From Limisoma sp963590405 (GTDB lineage: Bacteria > Bacteroidota > Bacteroidia > Bacteroidales > Muribaculaceae), in assembly GCA_963590405.1 (NCBI GenBank), contig CAVAPE010000002.1, forward strand, positions 28,197 through 92,196: 64,000 bases of DNA, written 5' to 3'. The notes beneath the pieces are model-generated. The model did not search any database, was not told the origin of the DNA, and saw nothing but the letters and a program-made list of their open reading frames with translations. The first letter of the stretch is position 1, and each line of letters opens with the position of its first letter. Made by a program: the position numbers and the translations under genes. Positions 25,123 to 32,205 of this stretch are shown here, one piece after another.

Positions 25123-25431
25123 TTATTCGGCAACGGCTGCGATGGCTGCTTCGAGGTCTGCCAAGCGGCGTGCGCCGACAAGGCGATTGCGCTCTGTGCC
25201 GTCCTTGAACAATATCATTGTAGGTACTGACTGGATGCCGTAAGTCATTGCCAACTGCTCGTTTTTGTCAACGTCAATCTTGATAATCCTCACTTTATCT
25301 TCGAGTTTCTGCTTCAACTCTTCGAGGATAGGGTGCATCATCTTGCACGGACCGCACCAAGTGGCAAAAAAGTCGACCAAAGTAGGGGTTGATGACGCAA
25401 TAACGTCGCTGAATTTTTCTTGTTCGTTCAT
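25123..25431 (-). CDS. trxA: Thioredoxin
   Basis: 102 residues, the usual single-domain length. The redox motif WCGPC places the cysteines at C26 and C29, preceded by TLVDFFAT. The conserved D20, the cis-Pro loop (IQSVPTMILFKDG) and the C-terminal helix are present. It reduces cytoplasmic disulfides and serves as an electron donor to ribonucleotide reductase, peroxiredoxins and similar enzymes. There is no signal peptide. It is monocistronic, with its promoter probably in the 285-base intergenic region that also holds the hairpins described separately. Confidence 0.95.
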   Translation of the reverse strand: MNEQEKFSDVIASSTPTLVDFFATWCGPCKMMHPILEELKQKLEDKVRIIKIDVDKNEQLAMTYGIQSVPTMILFKDGTERNRLVGARRLADLEAAIAAVAE

Positions 25432-25500
25432 ATCGTTTTGTTTTTAGAGTAGGTATAGCAAATATCGTGCAAATTTTCGCTCAAACCAGTAGAAAAGAAA

Positions 25501-25548
25501 AACGTGGCGGACAACTCTTTGTCTCACCACGTTCTTTTGAAAAAAAAT
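25501..25548 (-). terminator. Strong hairpin with a minus-strand T tail
   Basis: AACGTGG (25501-25507) pairs with CCACGTT (25527-25533), with an inner GACAA/TTGTC pair. On the minus strand the hairpin is followed by TTTTTCTTTTC, a convincing rho-independent tail. It would stop minus-strand transcripts before they enter trxA. Confidence 0.6.
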
Positions 25549-25640
25549 TGATTGTCTCACGACAACCAATCTTAATTAACCTTAAATCTAATACCATGAA
25601 AAACACATTGCAAATGTATCGCGATTTAGAGAAATGACAA
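25541..25640 (-). ncRNA. Candidate small RNA or leader between two minus-strand terminators
   Basis: Between the hairpin at 25646-25666 and the one at 25501-25533 lies a stretch of about 100 bases whose minus strand ends in TTGTC-GTGA-GACAA followed by a run of eight T, a complete terminator. Upstream of it are AT-rich blocks (GGTATTAGATTTAAGG) that I have the impression of having seen in other Bacteroidales genomes. The opposite strand contains a 13-codon open frame at 25596-25637 (MKNTLQMYRDLEK) preceded by CTTAAATCTAATACC. Either strand could be the functional one. No known RNA family is assigned. Confidence 0.35.
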
Positions 25641-25645
25641 AACAA

Positions 25646-25666
25646 AAGCGCATAAAAAATGCGCTT
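25646..25666 (-). terminator. Rho-independent terminator of the ung-plug operon
   Basis: AAGCGCAT (25646-25653) pairs perfectly with ATGCGCTT (25659-25666) around a 5-base loop. On the minus strand TTGTTTTG follows. It lies 50 bases beyond the plug-protein stop. Confidence 0.75.
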
Positions 25667-25716
25667 ATTGCTGTAGTTTAACCATCGCGAGCATAAAATT
25701 TGCCCAACCCTTCGGA

Positions 25717-26970
25717 TTATCGTCCAGAATAGACTATGCCGTAGCCAATCAATCGGTCGTAGCGTTCGCCGGGAACACGGTAGTAGGCACGGACCTGATA
25801 CTCGTTGACTGTCTGATAGTGGTCGCCCTCCACTTTGGCAGTTTGCGCCACGCTGTGCCCATCGGGAAGCCAGAGATATTGGTAGTTGTATGCACCTTGT
25901 TTCAGCGGCAAGTCGAGTTCGTAGCATCGGGTTTCTTCGTCGTAGTGCATACGGTTAGCATTGCGGAACAGATGTTGGGTAAACTCTCCGTCGACATACA
26001 TCTCGCCGCCTTGCAGTCTGGGCATCTTCAGCGAGAAATGCACAATCATATAGTCGGCTTGCGTGTCGGAGTTGTAGGCGTCGCTTTCGCGGATTGTAAA
26101 CCTGCCGTATTGAGTGCGGTCGTAGACGTATTGTTTGCCCCATCGGGGAGCGTCGGTTTCGAGTATGGCGTGGTGATAGGGAGCACTGTATGTGTAGCCT
26201 GCAATGCCTTTGCCAGCATAGTGGGTGGTGGTCATCTCAAATCGCCGGAACTCGTTGCCGCCGGGGAAAATTAGCGAGCGGTCGTGTTCGTAGACAATGC
26301 TGTTGCCGCTCACCCTCTGCGGGTGGGTTATGGTTACTTCGTTGTCGCTGCGTGAGTTTTGCGTTGCTACGATTTTTAGGTCGTTGTAGGGGTTGTTGAT
26401 GTCGTAACTTGACTTGTCGACAGTTACCGTCAACTGCTGATAGCAGTCGTTGTAGTCAATGTCGGTGCGCGACGACACGGTGATGCCTACGCCAACGCGT
26501 TTCTCCACAACGCAGAAACGCTGTTGCACCAGCACCTTGTCGGGGTCGTCCTCGGGATAGACTTTCAGCAGGTAGTTGCCCGATAGAAGGATGGGCATGT
26601 CGTCGTTGGGAAGGCTGATGCCGTAGTGCACATACTGCTCGAATGTGCCCGACGAAAACGCATAGTCCTCGACATCGGCTTGGTTGAAGCCGTCCACATA
26701 GTCGCTTTCTACCAACTGCGACGGCTGCCAGTCGGCATCGCAGTGAAGCAGGGAGTAGCGCAGGTATTGGCGTTCGGGATTGATGTCGTCAAACTCTACG
26801 CGGATGCGGCTGTCGCCGTTAAGTTCGATGATGGCTGGCGCATAGTAGTCGCCCTCCACGCAGGCTCTCAACGAGCGTATCGACGATGAGAATATGCGCG
26901 TTTGCGTGTCGGTGGCTGATGCTTGCAGCGCCGATAGGGCAAGAATGGCTATGAATGCTAATCTTTTCAT
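25717..26970 (-). CDS. Type IX secretion system plug protein (DUF5103)
   Basis: 417 residues with a signal peptide (RLAFIAILALSALQASA). It matches the T9SS plug family: an N-terminal Ig-like domain (IRVEFDDINPERQYLRYSLLHCDADWQPSQLV, YVDGFNQADVEDYAFS) and a C-terminal carbohydrate-binding-module-like sandwich (EMYVDGEFTQHLFRNANRMHYDEETRCYELDLPLKQGAYNY). In Flavobacterium the plug closes the periplasmic side of the large SprA translocon. It begins 4 bases after the ung stop, so the two are cotranscribed. Its presence supports a working T9SS, which the nuclease at 7294-9711 and the small protein at 61155-61457 could use. Confidence 0.88.
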   Translation of the reverse strand: MKRLAFIAILALSALQASATDTQTRIFSSSIRSLRACVEGDYYAPAIIELNGDSRIRVEFDDINPERQYLRYSLLHCDADWQPSQLVESDYVDGFNQADVEDYAFSSGTFEQYVHYGISLPNDDMPILLSGNYLLKVYPEDDPDKVLVQQRFCVVEKRVGVGITVSSRTDIDYNDCYQQLTVTVDKSSYDINNPYNDLKIVATQNSRSDNEVTITHPQRVSGNSIVYEHDRSLIFPGGNEFRRFEMTTTHYAGKGIAGYTYSAPYHHAILETDAPRWGKQYVYDRTQYGRFTIRESDAYNSDTQADYMIVHFSLKMPRLQGGEMYVDGEFTQHLFRNANRMHYDEETRCYELDLPLKQGAYNYQYLWLPDGHSVAQTAKVEGDHYQTVNEYQVRAYYRVPGERYDRLIGYGIVYSGR

Positions 26971-26974
26971 CGGT

Positions 26975-27637
26975 CTACCAGATTATGGGTGATTCGCCGT
27001 GCTGCTGCAGGTAGGCGTTAGCTTGCGAGAAATGATGGTTGCCGAAGAAGCCGCGATAGGCCGACAGTGGCGACGGGTGGGGGGAGGTGAGCACCAGATG
27101 GTGGTTGCGGTCGATAAACTGACCTTTCTTGATGGCATACGACCCCCAGAGCATAAACACGAGATGCTCGCGGTGGGTGGCGAGATGCTCGATTACGGCA
27201 TCGGTAAATGTTTCCCAGCCGCGTCCCTGATGGGATGCTGCCTGATGTGCGCGCACGGTGAGGGTGGCGTTAAGCAGAAGCACTCCTTGGCGTGCCCAGC
27301 GCACAAGGTTGCCCGAGGTCGGCACGTCGGTGCCGATGTCGTCTTTGATTTCCTTGAAGATGTTGAGCAGCGACGGCGGAAACTGTATGCCGTCGTTCAC
27401 GGAGAAGCACAATCCGTTGGCTTGATGCTCACCGTGATAGGGGTCTTGACCGAGAATCACTACCTTCACCTTGTCGAAGGGCGTGGCATCAAACGCAGCA
27501 AAAATCTCGTTGCCCGGAGGGAACACTTGCGTCGAAGCATATTCTTCTTTTACAAACGCCACAAGTTTGCGGAAGTAGTCTTTTTCAAACTCTTCAGCAA
27601 GTTCCTTCTTCCATCCGTCTTCTATCCGAACATCCAT
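26975..27637 (-). CDS. ung: Uracil-DNA glycosylase (family 1)
   Basis: 220 residues, normal length for family 1 UNG. The water-activating loop GQDPYHG (residues 63-69, catalytic D65), the uracil pocket GLCFSVNDGIQFPPSL, VLLLNATLTVR, MLWGSYAIKK and the DNA-intercalation loop TSPHPSPLSAYRGFFG are all intact. It removes uracil from DNA to start base excision repair. The plug-protein gene follows after 4 bases. A -7 box (TAGCTTTG on the minus strand) about 20 bases upstream suggests its own promoter, separate from the GNAT pair upstream. Confidence 0.97.
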   Translation of the reverse strand: MDVRIEDGWKKELAEEFEKDYFRKLVAFVKEEYASTQVFPPGNEIFAAFDATPFDKVKVVILGQDPYHGEHQANGLCFSVNDGIQFPPSLLNIFKEIKDDIGTDVPTSGNLVRWARQGVLLLNATLTVRAHQAASHQGRGWETFTDAVIEHLATHREHLVFMLWGSYAIKKGQFIDRNHHLVLTSPHPSPLSAYRGFFGNHHFSQANAYLQQHGESPIIW

Positions 27638-27727
27638 CTTTCTGAACTAACCTTTTTGCAAAGCTAATATTTATTTTGCAAAAATTGGAAATTCCAGCCT
27701 TCGTGAATGGGAGAAATACCGAAGAAT

Positions 27728-28330
27728 TTATTCAATAAGACTCATAAAGTCGAAATACATCAGTCTTGTAGTTTGAGGAACGATGGCTTTGTCCTTACGG
27801 GTATTCTTGGATTCTTCTTCCTCTGATGGAAAAAGATAGACAAATCCGTTTTTCTCATAGTATGCAAGTGTGTCAACGGCATTGCGGGCATCGACAATCA
27901 AGAAGCGACATCCGGTTTTGCCACCATGACCGAGCCATCTTTTGATGAAGTTCATCAGGGCAGAGCCAACGCCTTGATGGGATAATTCCCTGTTCACAGC
28001 CAAGCGTCCGATTAATACACCGGGGTAGCGCTTCAATCGCTTTTCACTCAGGTTGTTGTCTTCGCGGAACGCTTCCTGCTTGCGGTTTGAGAGGTCGGTT
28101 ATCCGCAGACTGTCATTGGAAACGGAGAAAGCGCAGGCTATTTGGCGTGGATTGTCGTTGGAGCGGAAAACGTAGGAACGGCTGACCATACGACGTGTAT
28201 GACCGATTACGTCTTTCTGAAAATAATCGTCCAAGTCGCTGACACCGCAAGAAAAATGCTCGCACTCAGCGAGCACCTCTTCTGTCAGTTCCTCAAAAGT
28301 GAATTTGTTTAAAAATTCGTTGTCTGTCAT
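27728..28330 (-). CDS. GNAT acetyltransferase resembling TacT-type toxins
   Basis: 200 residues. The start (FSCGVSDLDDYFQKDVIGHTRRMVSRSYV) has the F-x-C-G-x-x-x-LD-x-F pattern and downstream V that open TacT-type toxins. The acetyl-CoA pyrophosphate loop is HQGVGSALM (Q119, G120, G122) after IGRLAVNREL. AYYEKNGF provides the conserved catalytic-type Tyr near 157-158. TacT toxins acetylate the amino group of aminoacyl-tRNAs and stop translation. The gene overlaps a 65-residue protein by 4 bases in the order small-protein-first, the usual antitoxin-toxin order. The N-terminal extension and the roughly 30-residue C-terminal tail (about 20 residues longer than typical TacT) are unusual. Confidence 0.75.
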   Translation of the reverse strand: MTDNEFLNKFTFEELTEEVLAECEHFSCGVSDLDDYFQKDVIGHTRRMVSRSYVFRSNDNPRQIACAFSVSNDSLRITDLSNRKQEAFREDNNLSEKRLKRYPGVLIGRLAVNRELSHQGVGSALMNFIKRWLGHGGKTGCRFLIVDARNAVDTLAYYEKNGFVYLFPSEEEESKNTRKDKAIVPQTTRLMYFDFMSLIE

Positions 28331-28524
28331 AGAGGCATTCCTGATTTTCTCATCATGCGGATATAAGCAGCCTCCTCGCTGTCTGTATAGATAGAAGCGG
28401 GATGTGGAGTTTTGCCCTGCAAACGGAGTTCCTCAGAGCGGCGCTCCAATTTTTCTGCGCGCTCCAAAAATGTCTTTGCCGTTTTGCCGTGCAATGTCGG
28501 TATGATTTTTACTGGTGTTGCCAT
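28327..28524 (-). CDS. Small basic protein, candidate antitoxin of the GNAT pair
   Basis: 65 residues starting MATPVKIIPTLHGKTAK. A charged helix is predicted at about 13-36 (TAKTFLERAEKLERRSEELR), then a Pro-containing linker and a short second helix (SEEAAYIRMMRKSG). It lacks a recognisable ribbon-helix-helix DUF1778 domain, the usual partner of TacT toxins. Its stop overlaps the GNAT start (28327-28330), implying coupled translation. The role as antitoxin is inferred only from the position, size and overlap. A -7 box (TATCTTTG, minus strand, 28561-28554) lies 30 bases upstream of the ATG. Confidence 0.55.
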   Translation of the reverse strand: MATPVKIIPTLHGKTAKTFLERAEKLERRSEELRLQGKTPHPASIYTDSEEAAYIRMMRKSGMPL

Positions 28525-28678
28525 TTCAACTGCTTCTTTGCTTGTTTCTTATGCAAAGATAGTACAAAATTTTCAAAATGTGCTGTGTCTTAGGCAATTT
28601 ATCTTTCGCTTGTCTTCGACTAAAATCTTTCCTGCGTTAATCTGCAAAAAATACTCTGTATATTTCAGCTTTATTTTG

Positions 28679-28686
28679 TACTTTTG
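28679..28686 (+). promoter_or_regulatory. -7 box of the tRNA-Arg promoter
   Basis: TACTTTTG, 20 bases before the tRNA 5' end, matches TAnnTTTG. A weak -33 candidate (TCTG) lies 20 bases further upstream. Confidence 0.5.
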
Positions 28687-28706
28687 CCAACGCTAATCGG
28701 AAAAAT

Positions 28707-28778
28707 GCGCCCGTAGTTCAATGGATAGAATATCGGATTCCGGTTCCGACGATTGGGGTTCGACTCCCCACGGGCGTA
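28707..28778 (+). tRNA. tRNA-Arg (anticodon CCG)
   Basis: A complete cloverleaf of 72 bases. The acceptor stem GCGCCCG pairs with CGGGCGT (one G-T pair at the end). The D stem is GTTC/GAAT. The anticodon stem TCGGA/TCCGA encloses the loop TTCCGGT with anticodon CCG at 34-36. The T stem TGGGG/CCCCA carries the loop TTCGACT. The discriminator base is A and CCA is not encoded. It reads CGG codons. Confidence 0.95.
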
Positions 28779-28792
28779 CAAAAGTTTCACAG

Positions 28793-28820
28793 TCCCGCTC
28801 TGCTTGTGGCGGGATTTTTT
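28793..28820 (+). terminator. Rho-independent terminator of tRNA-Arg
   Basis: TCCCGC (28793-28798) pairs with GCGGGA (28809-28814) and is followed by TTTTTT. It lies between the tRNA and the porin gene. Confidence 0.8.
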
Positions 28821-28836
28821 ATTGTTTTAAGTAATA

Positions 28837-30120
28837 ATGGTTAAGAAGTTTTTTACCGTTGCCGCATTAGCCCTGTGCGCAACGTTGAGTGTTTCATCGC
28901 AGAAGAAAGATTTCAGTTACAAATTCTACGGACAAATCCGCGCAGATTTGTTCTACAACAGTCGCTCGAACTCTGAGAGCGTCGACGGACTGTTCTACAT
29001 GTATCCGAAGGACCACGACTATGATGCCGTAGGCAAGGATCTCAATGCCCATGCCGACGGCTCGCTCTACACAATGTACACCCGCCTTGGCATGGACCTC
29101 ACTGGCCCGAAACTCGGCGGCAAAATCACCACGTCGGCAAAGGTGGAACTCGACTTCCGCGGCGGTGGTACAAACTATTACATGGCGCGTCTGCGTCAGG
29201 CTTATTTCCAACTCGGATTTAAAAATTCGTCATTGCTCGTAGGTCAGACGTGGCATCCATTCTATGGCGATGTTGCGCCCGACATCATGAACCTCAATAT
29301 GGGTGCTCCCTATCAGCCGTTTAGTCGTGCGCCGCAGGTTGCATACCGCCTGAACGCTGGGCATTGGAACTTCAAGGCTACGGCGTTGTGGCAGTCGCAA
29401 TATCTGTCGGCTGGTCCGAAAAGCAATGCCATAGGCGAAAAAGGCTCGCAGAAAAGCCAGCAGTTCATCAAAAACGGCTGCGTGCCAGAGGTGGTAGTCA
29501 ATGTGGATTATCGCAACAAGGGCAAAGGCACACTCATCGCTGGCGCAGGCGTTGACATGACGAGTCTTGTGCCTCGCACACAATCGGTCGATCAGCAAGG
29601 CGCGGTGTATAAGGTCAGCGAGCGCATCACTTCGGTGTCGGCGGAGGCTCATGTGAAATATGCTGGCGACAATTTCTCCGTTGCAGCAAAGACGGTGCTC
29701 GGCTCAAACTTCACTCAGGCGAGCGGTGTAGGCGGTTTCGCCGTCGAGGGTAGGGATTTGCATACTGGCGAACAGACCTACACACCCGTCCGTGTGTCGT
29801 CTACATGGGTCAACTTCGTTTACGGCACTAAAAACCGCCTTCGTCCGGGCATCTTTGCTGGCTATCTGCGCAATCTCGGCACGAAGAGCGATGTGCTCGA
29901 CACATCGTTGGTCTACGGCACTGGCGTGAACAGCGGTCTCGGGCAGTTGGCAACGGTGTCGGCAGAACTCACCTACAATCTCCCTCACTGGAAATTCGGC
30001 GTTGAATACATGTACACCAACGCCCGCTACGGCACGATGGACAATACGATGCGCCTCGCATCCGACGAGCATTCGGTGGGCAATCACCGCGTGGTCTTCG
30101 CCGCACTTTTCCAATTTTGA
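28837..30120 (+). CDS. Outer-membrane porin-like protein (DcaP-like)
   Basis: 427 residues with a signal peptide (FFTVAALALCATLSVSSQ) and beta-barrel strands from FSYKFYGQIRADLFYNS to the terminal VVFAALFQF, whose final Phe is the BAM recognition residue. The pattern GMDLTGPKLGGKITTSAKVELDFRG, RLRQAYFQLGFKNSSLLVGQTWHPFYGDVAPDIMN resembles DcaP-like trimeric porins used for small-molecule uptake. The substrate is unknown. The start is 17 bases past the tRNA terminator, so the promoter must overlap that hairpin or transcription reads through. Confidence 0.8.
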   Translation: MVKKFFTVAALALCATLSVSSQKKDFSYKFYGQIRADLFYNSRSNSESVDGLFYMYPKDHDYDAVGKDLNAHADGSLYTMYTRLGMDLTGPKLGGKITTSAKVELDFRGGGTNYYMARLRQAYFQLGFKNSSLLVGQTWHPFYGDVAPDIMNLNMGAPYQPFSRAPQVAYRLNAGHWNFKATALWQSQYLSAGPKSNAIGEKGSQKSQQFIKNGCVPEVVVNVDYRNKGKGTLIAGAGVDMTSLVPRTQSVDQQGAVYKVSERITSVSAEAHVKYAGDNFSVAAKTVLGSNFTQASGVGGFAVEGRDLHTGEQTYTPVRVSSTWVNFVYGTKNRLRPGIFAGYLRNLGTKSDVLDTSLVYGTGVNSGLGQLATVSAELTYNLPHWKFGVEYMYTNARYGTMDNTMRLASDEHSVGNHRVVFAALFQF

Positions 30121-30126
30121 CGCCAC

Positions 30127-30157
30127 TTGGCAAAGTCGCAGAAAATTCGTACCTTTG
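30127..30157 (+). promoter_or_regulatory. Promoter upstream of the ABC-F gene
   Basis: TTGG (30127-30130), 19 bases, then TACCTTTG (30150-30157). The -7 box is a perfect match and the -33 box has an imperfect TTG core. The ATG of the ABC-F gene is 46 bases downstream. Confidence 0.5.
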
Positions 30158-30202
30158 CACCTTGATTTTAAGGACGCTAAAAAAGATATATTTAGGTAAG
30201 TT

Positions 30203-31819
30203 ATGATAGCTGTAAGCAATTTAGGAATGCAGTTTGGCAAGCGCGTCTTGTTTCAGGAGGTAAACCTGAAATTCACGCAGGGCAACTGCTATGGCATTAT
30301 CGGTGCCAACGGTGCCGGAAAGAGTACGTTGATGAGAATCCTTTCCGGTCAACTGACGCCAACCCACGGTATGGTGCAACAAGGACCAGGCGAACGCATG
30401 TCGGTATTGAGCCAGGACCACTTCGAGTTTGACGAATTTTCAGTTATGGACACCGTGCTTCAGGGACACTCGGTGCTGTGGGCTATCATGAAAGAGAAGG
30501 ATGCCCTCTACGCAAAGGAGGACTTCAGCGATGCCGACGGTATCCGCGCTTCGGAACTTGAGGAGAAATTTGCCGAACTCGACGGCTGGAACGCCGAGAG
30601 CGATGCTGCGGCTTTGCTTAGCGGTCTCGGCATCAAGGAGGACAAGCACTATATGCTGATGAAGGACCTCAGCGGTAAGGAAAAGGTGCGTGTGCTTTTG
30701 GCAAAGGCTCTCTTCGGCAATCCTGATAATCTGCTTCTCGACGAGCCGACCAACGACCTCGACCTCGAAACGGTGGCTTGGTTGGAAAACTATCTGTCAA
30801 ACTGCGAGAACACGGTGCTTGTGGTGAGCCACGACCGTCACTTCCTCGATGCAGTGTCGACCCACACTCTCGACATCGACTACAACAAAATATCACTCTT
30901 CGCTGGTAACTACAGTTTCTGGTATCAGTCAAGTCAGTTGGCTCTGCGCCAGCAGCAACAGGCCAACAAGAAGGCTGAAGAGAAGCGCAAGGAGTTGATG
31001 GAATTTATCCAGCGGTTCAGCGCCAATGTGGCTAAGTCAAAGCAGACCACAAGTCGCAAGAAGATGCTCGAAAAACTCAACATTGAGGAGATTCAGCCAT
31101 CATCGCGCCGCTATCCAGGCATCATCTTCACACCGAACCGTGAACCGGGTAATAAGATTCTTGAGGTGAAGGGCTTGAAGGCTACGCAGGACGGCGATTT
31201 GCTCTTCGATGATGTAAACTTCCAGATTGAGAAAAACGACAAAGTGGTGTTCCTGAGCCACGACCCACGTGCCATGACTGCTTTGTTTGAAATCATCAAC
31301 GGCAACCGCAAGGCTGATGCTGGTACCTACGACTGGGGACAGACAATCACCACGGCCTATCTGCCTCTCGACAACACTTCGTTCTTCAACACCGACCTAA
31401 ACCTAGTCGACTGGCTTTGCCAATATAGCAACGACTCCAGCGAAATCTATCTTAAAGGATTTCTCGGAAAGATGCTCTTCTCGGGCGAAGAGGTGCTGAA
31501 AAAGGCTTCTGTGCTTTCGGGTGGTGAAAAGATGCGTTGCATGATTGCAAAGATGATGATGACCGATGCCAACACTCTGGTGCTCGACTCGCCGACCAAC
31601 CACCTCGACCTTGAGTCGATTCAGGCATTCAACAACACGTTGCAGGCATTCAAGGGCAACATCCTTATGTCGAGCCACGACCACGAGTTTATCCAGACCG
31701 TGTGCAACCGTGTGATTGAACTCACGCCAAACGGCATTATTGACAAGATTATGGACTTCGACGACTACCTCTCCGACGAAAAAGTGCAGGCAGCCCGCGA
31801 ACGTATGTATAACAAATAA
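30203..31819 (+). CDS. ABC-F family ATPase with a degenerate second nucleotide-binding domain
   Basis: 538 residues, two ABC domains and no membrane part, as in ribosome-associated ABC-F proteins (closest in layout to YbiT/Uup). Domain 1 has Walker A GANGAGKST (34-42), signature LSGKE and Walker B LLLDEPTNDLD with the catalytic E181. A charged linker (about 240-310) follows. Domain 2 lacks Walker A: the loop reads FLSHDPRAMTALF (S352-H353-D354). In its Walker B the catalytic Glu is replaced by Ser463 (LVLDSPTNHLD), although the signature LSGGE is intact. Only one composite site can therefore hydrolyse ATP normally. I recall the same replacement in other Bacteroidales homologues, so it is likely a lineage trait rather than damage. 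The Dabb gene follows 16 bases downstream. Confidence 0.9.
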   Translation: MIAVSNLGMQFGKRVLFQEVNLKFTQGNCYGIIGANGAGKSTLMRILSGQLTPTHGMVQQGPGERMSVLSQDHFEFDEFSVMDTVLQGHSVLWAIMKEKDALYAKEDFSDADGIRASELEEKFAELDGWNAESDAAALLSGLGIKEDKHYMLMKDLSGKEKVRVLLAKALFGNPDNLLLDEPTNDLDLETVAWLENYLSNCENTVLVVSHDRHFLDAVSTHTLDIDYNKISLFAGNYSFWYQSSQLALRQQQQANKKAEEKRKELMEFIQRFSANVAKSKQTTSRKKMLEKLNIEEIQPSSRRYPGIIFTPNREPGNKILEVKGLKATQDGDLLFDDVNFQIEKNDKVVFLSHDPRAMTALFEIINGNRKADAGTYDWGQTITTAYLPLDNTSFFNTDLNLVDWLCQYSNDSSEIYLKGFLGKMLFSGEEVLKKASVLSGGEKMRCMIAKMMMTDANTLVLDSPTNHLDLESIQAFNNTLQAFKGNILMSSHDHEFIQTVCNRVIELTPNGIIDKIMDFDDYLSDEKVQAARERMYNK

Positions 31820-31835
31820 AAAACAACAAATCGCT

Positions 31836-32129
31836 ATGGTAAAGCATATTGTAATGTTCAAGCTCAAAGGCACGGCAGAAGAGCGTCGCGCAGTGGCTAC
31901 AAAGTTTAAGGCGGCTCTTGAGGCTCTGCCTGAAAAAATTGATGTGTTGCGTTCAATTGAAGTGGGTCTCAACGACAATCCCGCTGAGTCGTGGGACGTT
32001 GTGCTTACTGCCGTTGTCGACAAGATGGCAGATGTTGAAGTCTATGCCAAGCACCCTGCCCATGTGGCGGCTGCATCGTTGCTCGGTGAGCACAAGGAGA
32101 TGCGCGGTTGCGTAGACTACGAACTCTAA
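31836..32129 (+). CDS. Dabb family (stress-responsive A/B barrel) protein
   Basis: 97 residues from the ATG at 31836. MVKHIVMFKLKGTAEER, LPEKIDVLRSIEVGLNDNPAESWDVVLTAVVD and VYAKHPAHVAAASLLGEHKEMRGCVDYE match the Dabb dimeric ferredoxin-like fold, including the Y-x-x-H-P-x-H motif. The function is unknown, and some plant and bacterial members act in stress or polyketide cyclisation. It lies 16 bases after the ABC-F gene and before a strong terminator. A longer frame upstream overlaps the ABC-F gene and is not supported. Confidence 0.9.
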   Translation: MVKHIVMFKLKGTAEERRAVATKFKAALEALPEKIDVLRSIEVGLNDNPAESWDVVLTAVVDKMADVEVYAKHPAHVAAASLLGEHKEMRGCVDYEL

Positions 32130-32151
32130 AAACATTTCACAAGATACAGAA

Positions 32152-32188
32152 ACGGGGGCAATGCTCGAAGCACTGCCCCCGTTTTTTT
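32152..32188 (+). terminator. Rho-independent terminator after the Dabb gene
   Basis: ACGGGGGCA (32152-32160) pairs perfectly with TGCCCCCGT (32174-32182), followed by TTTTTT. It separates the plus-strand ABC-F/Dabb unit from the convergent SLH-like gene. Confidence 0.9.
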
Positions 32189-32205
32189 AGTCGGTGTCGG
32201 TGTGA

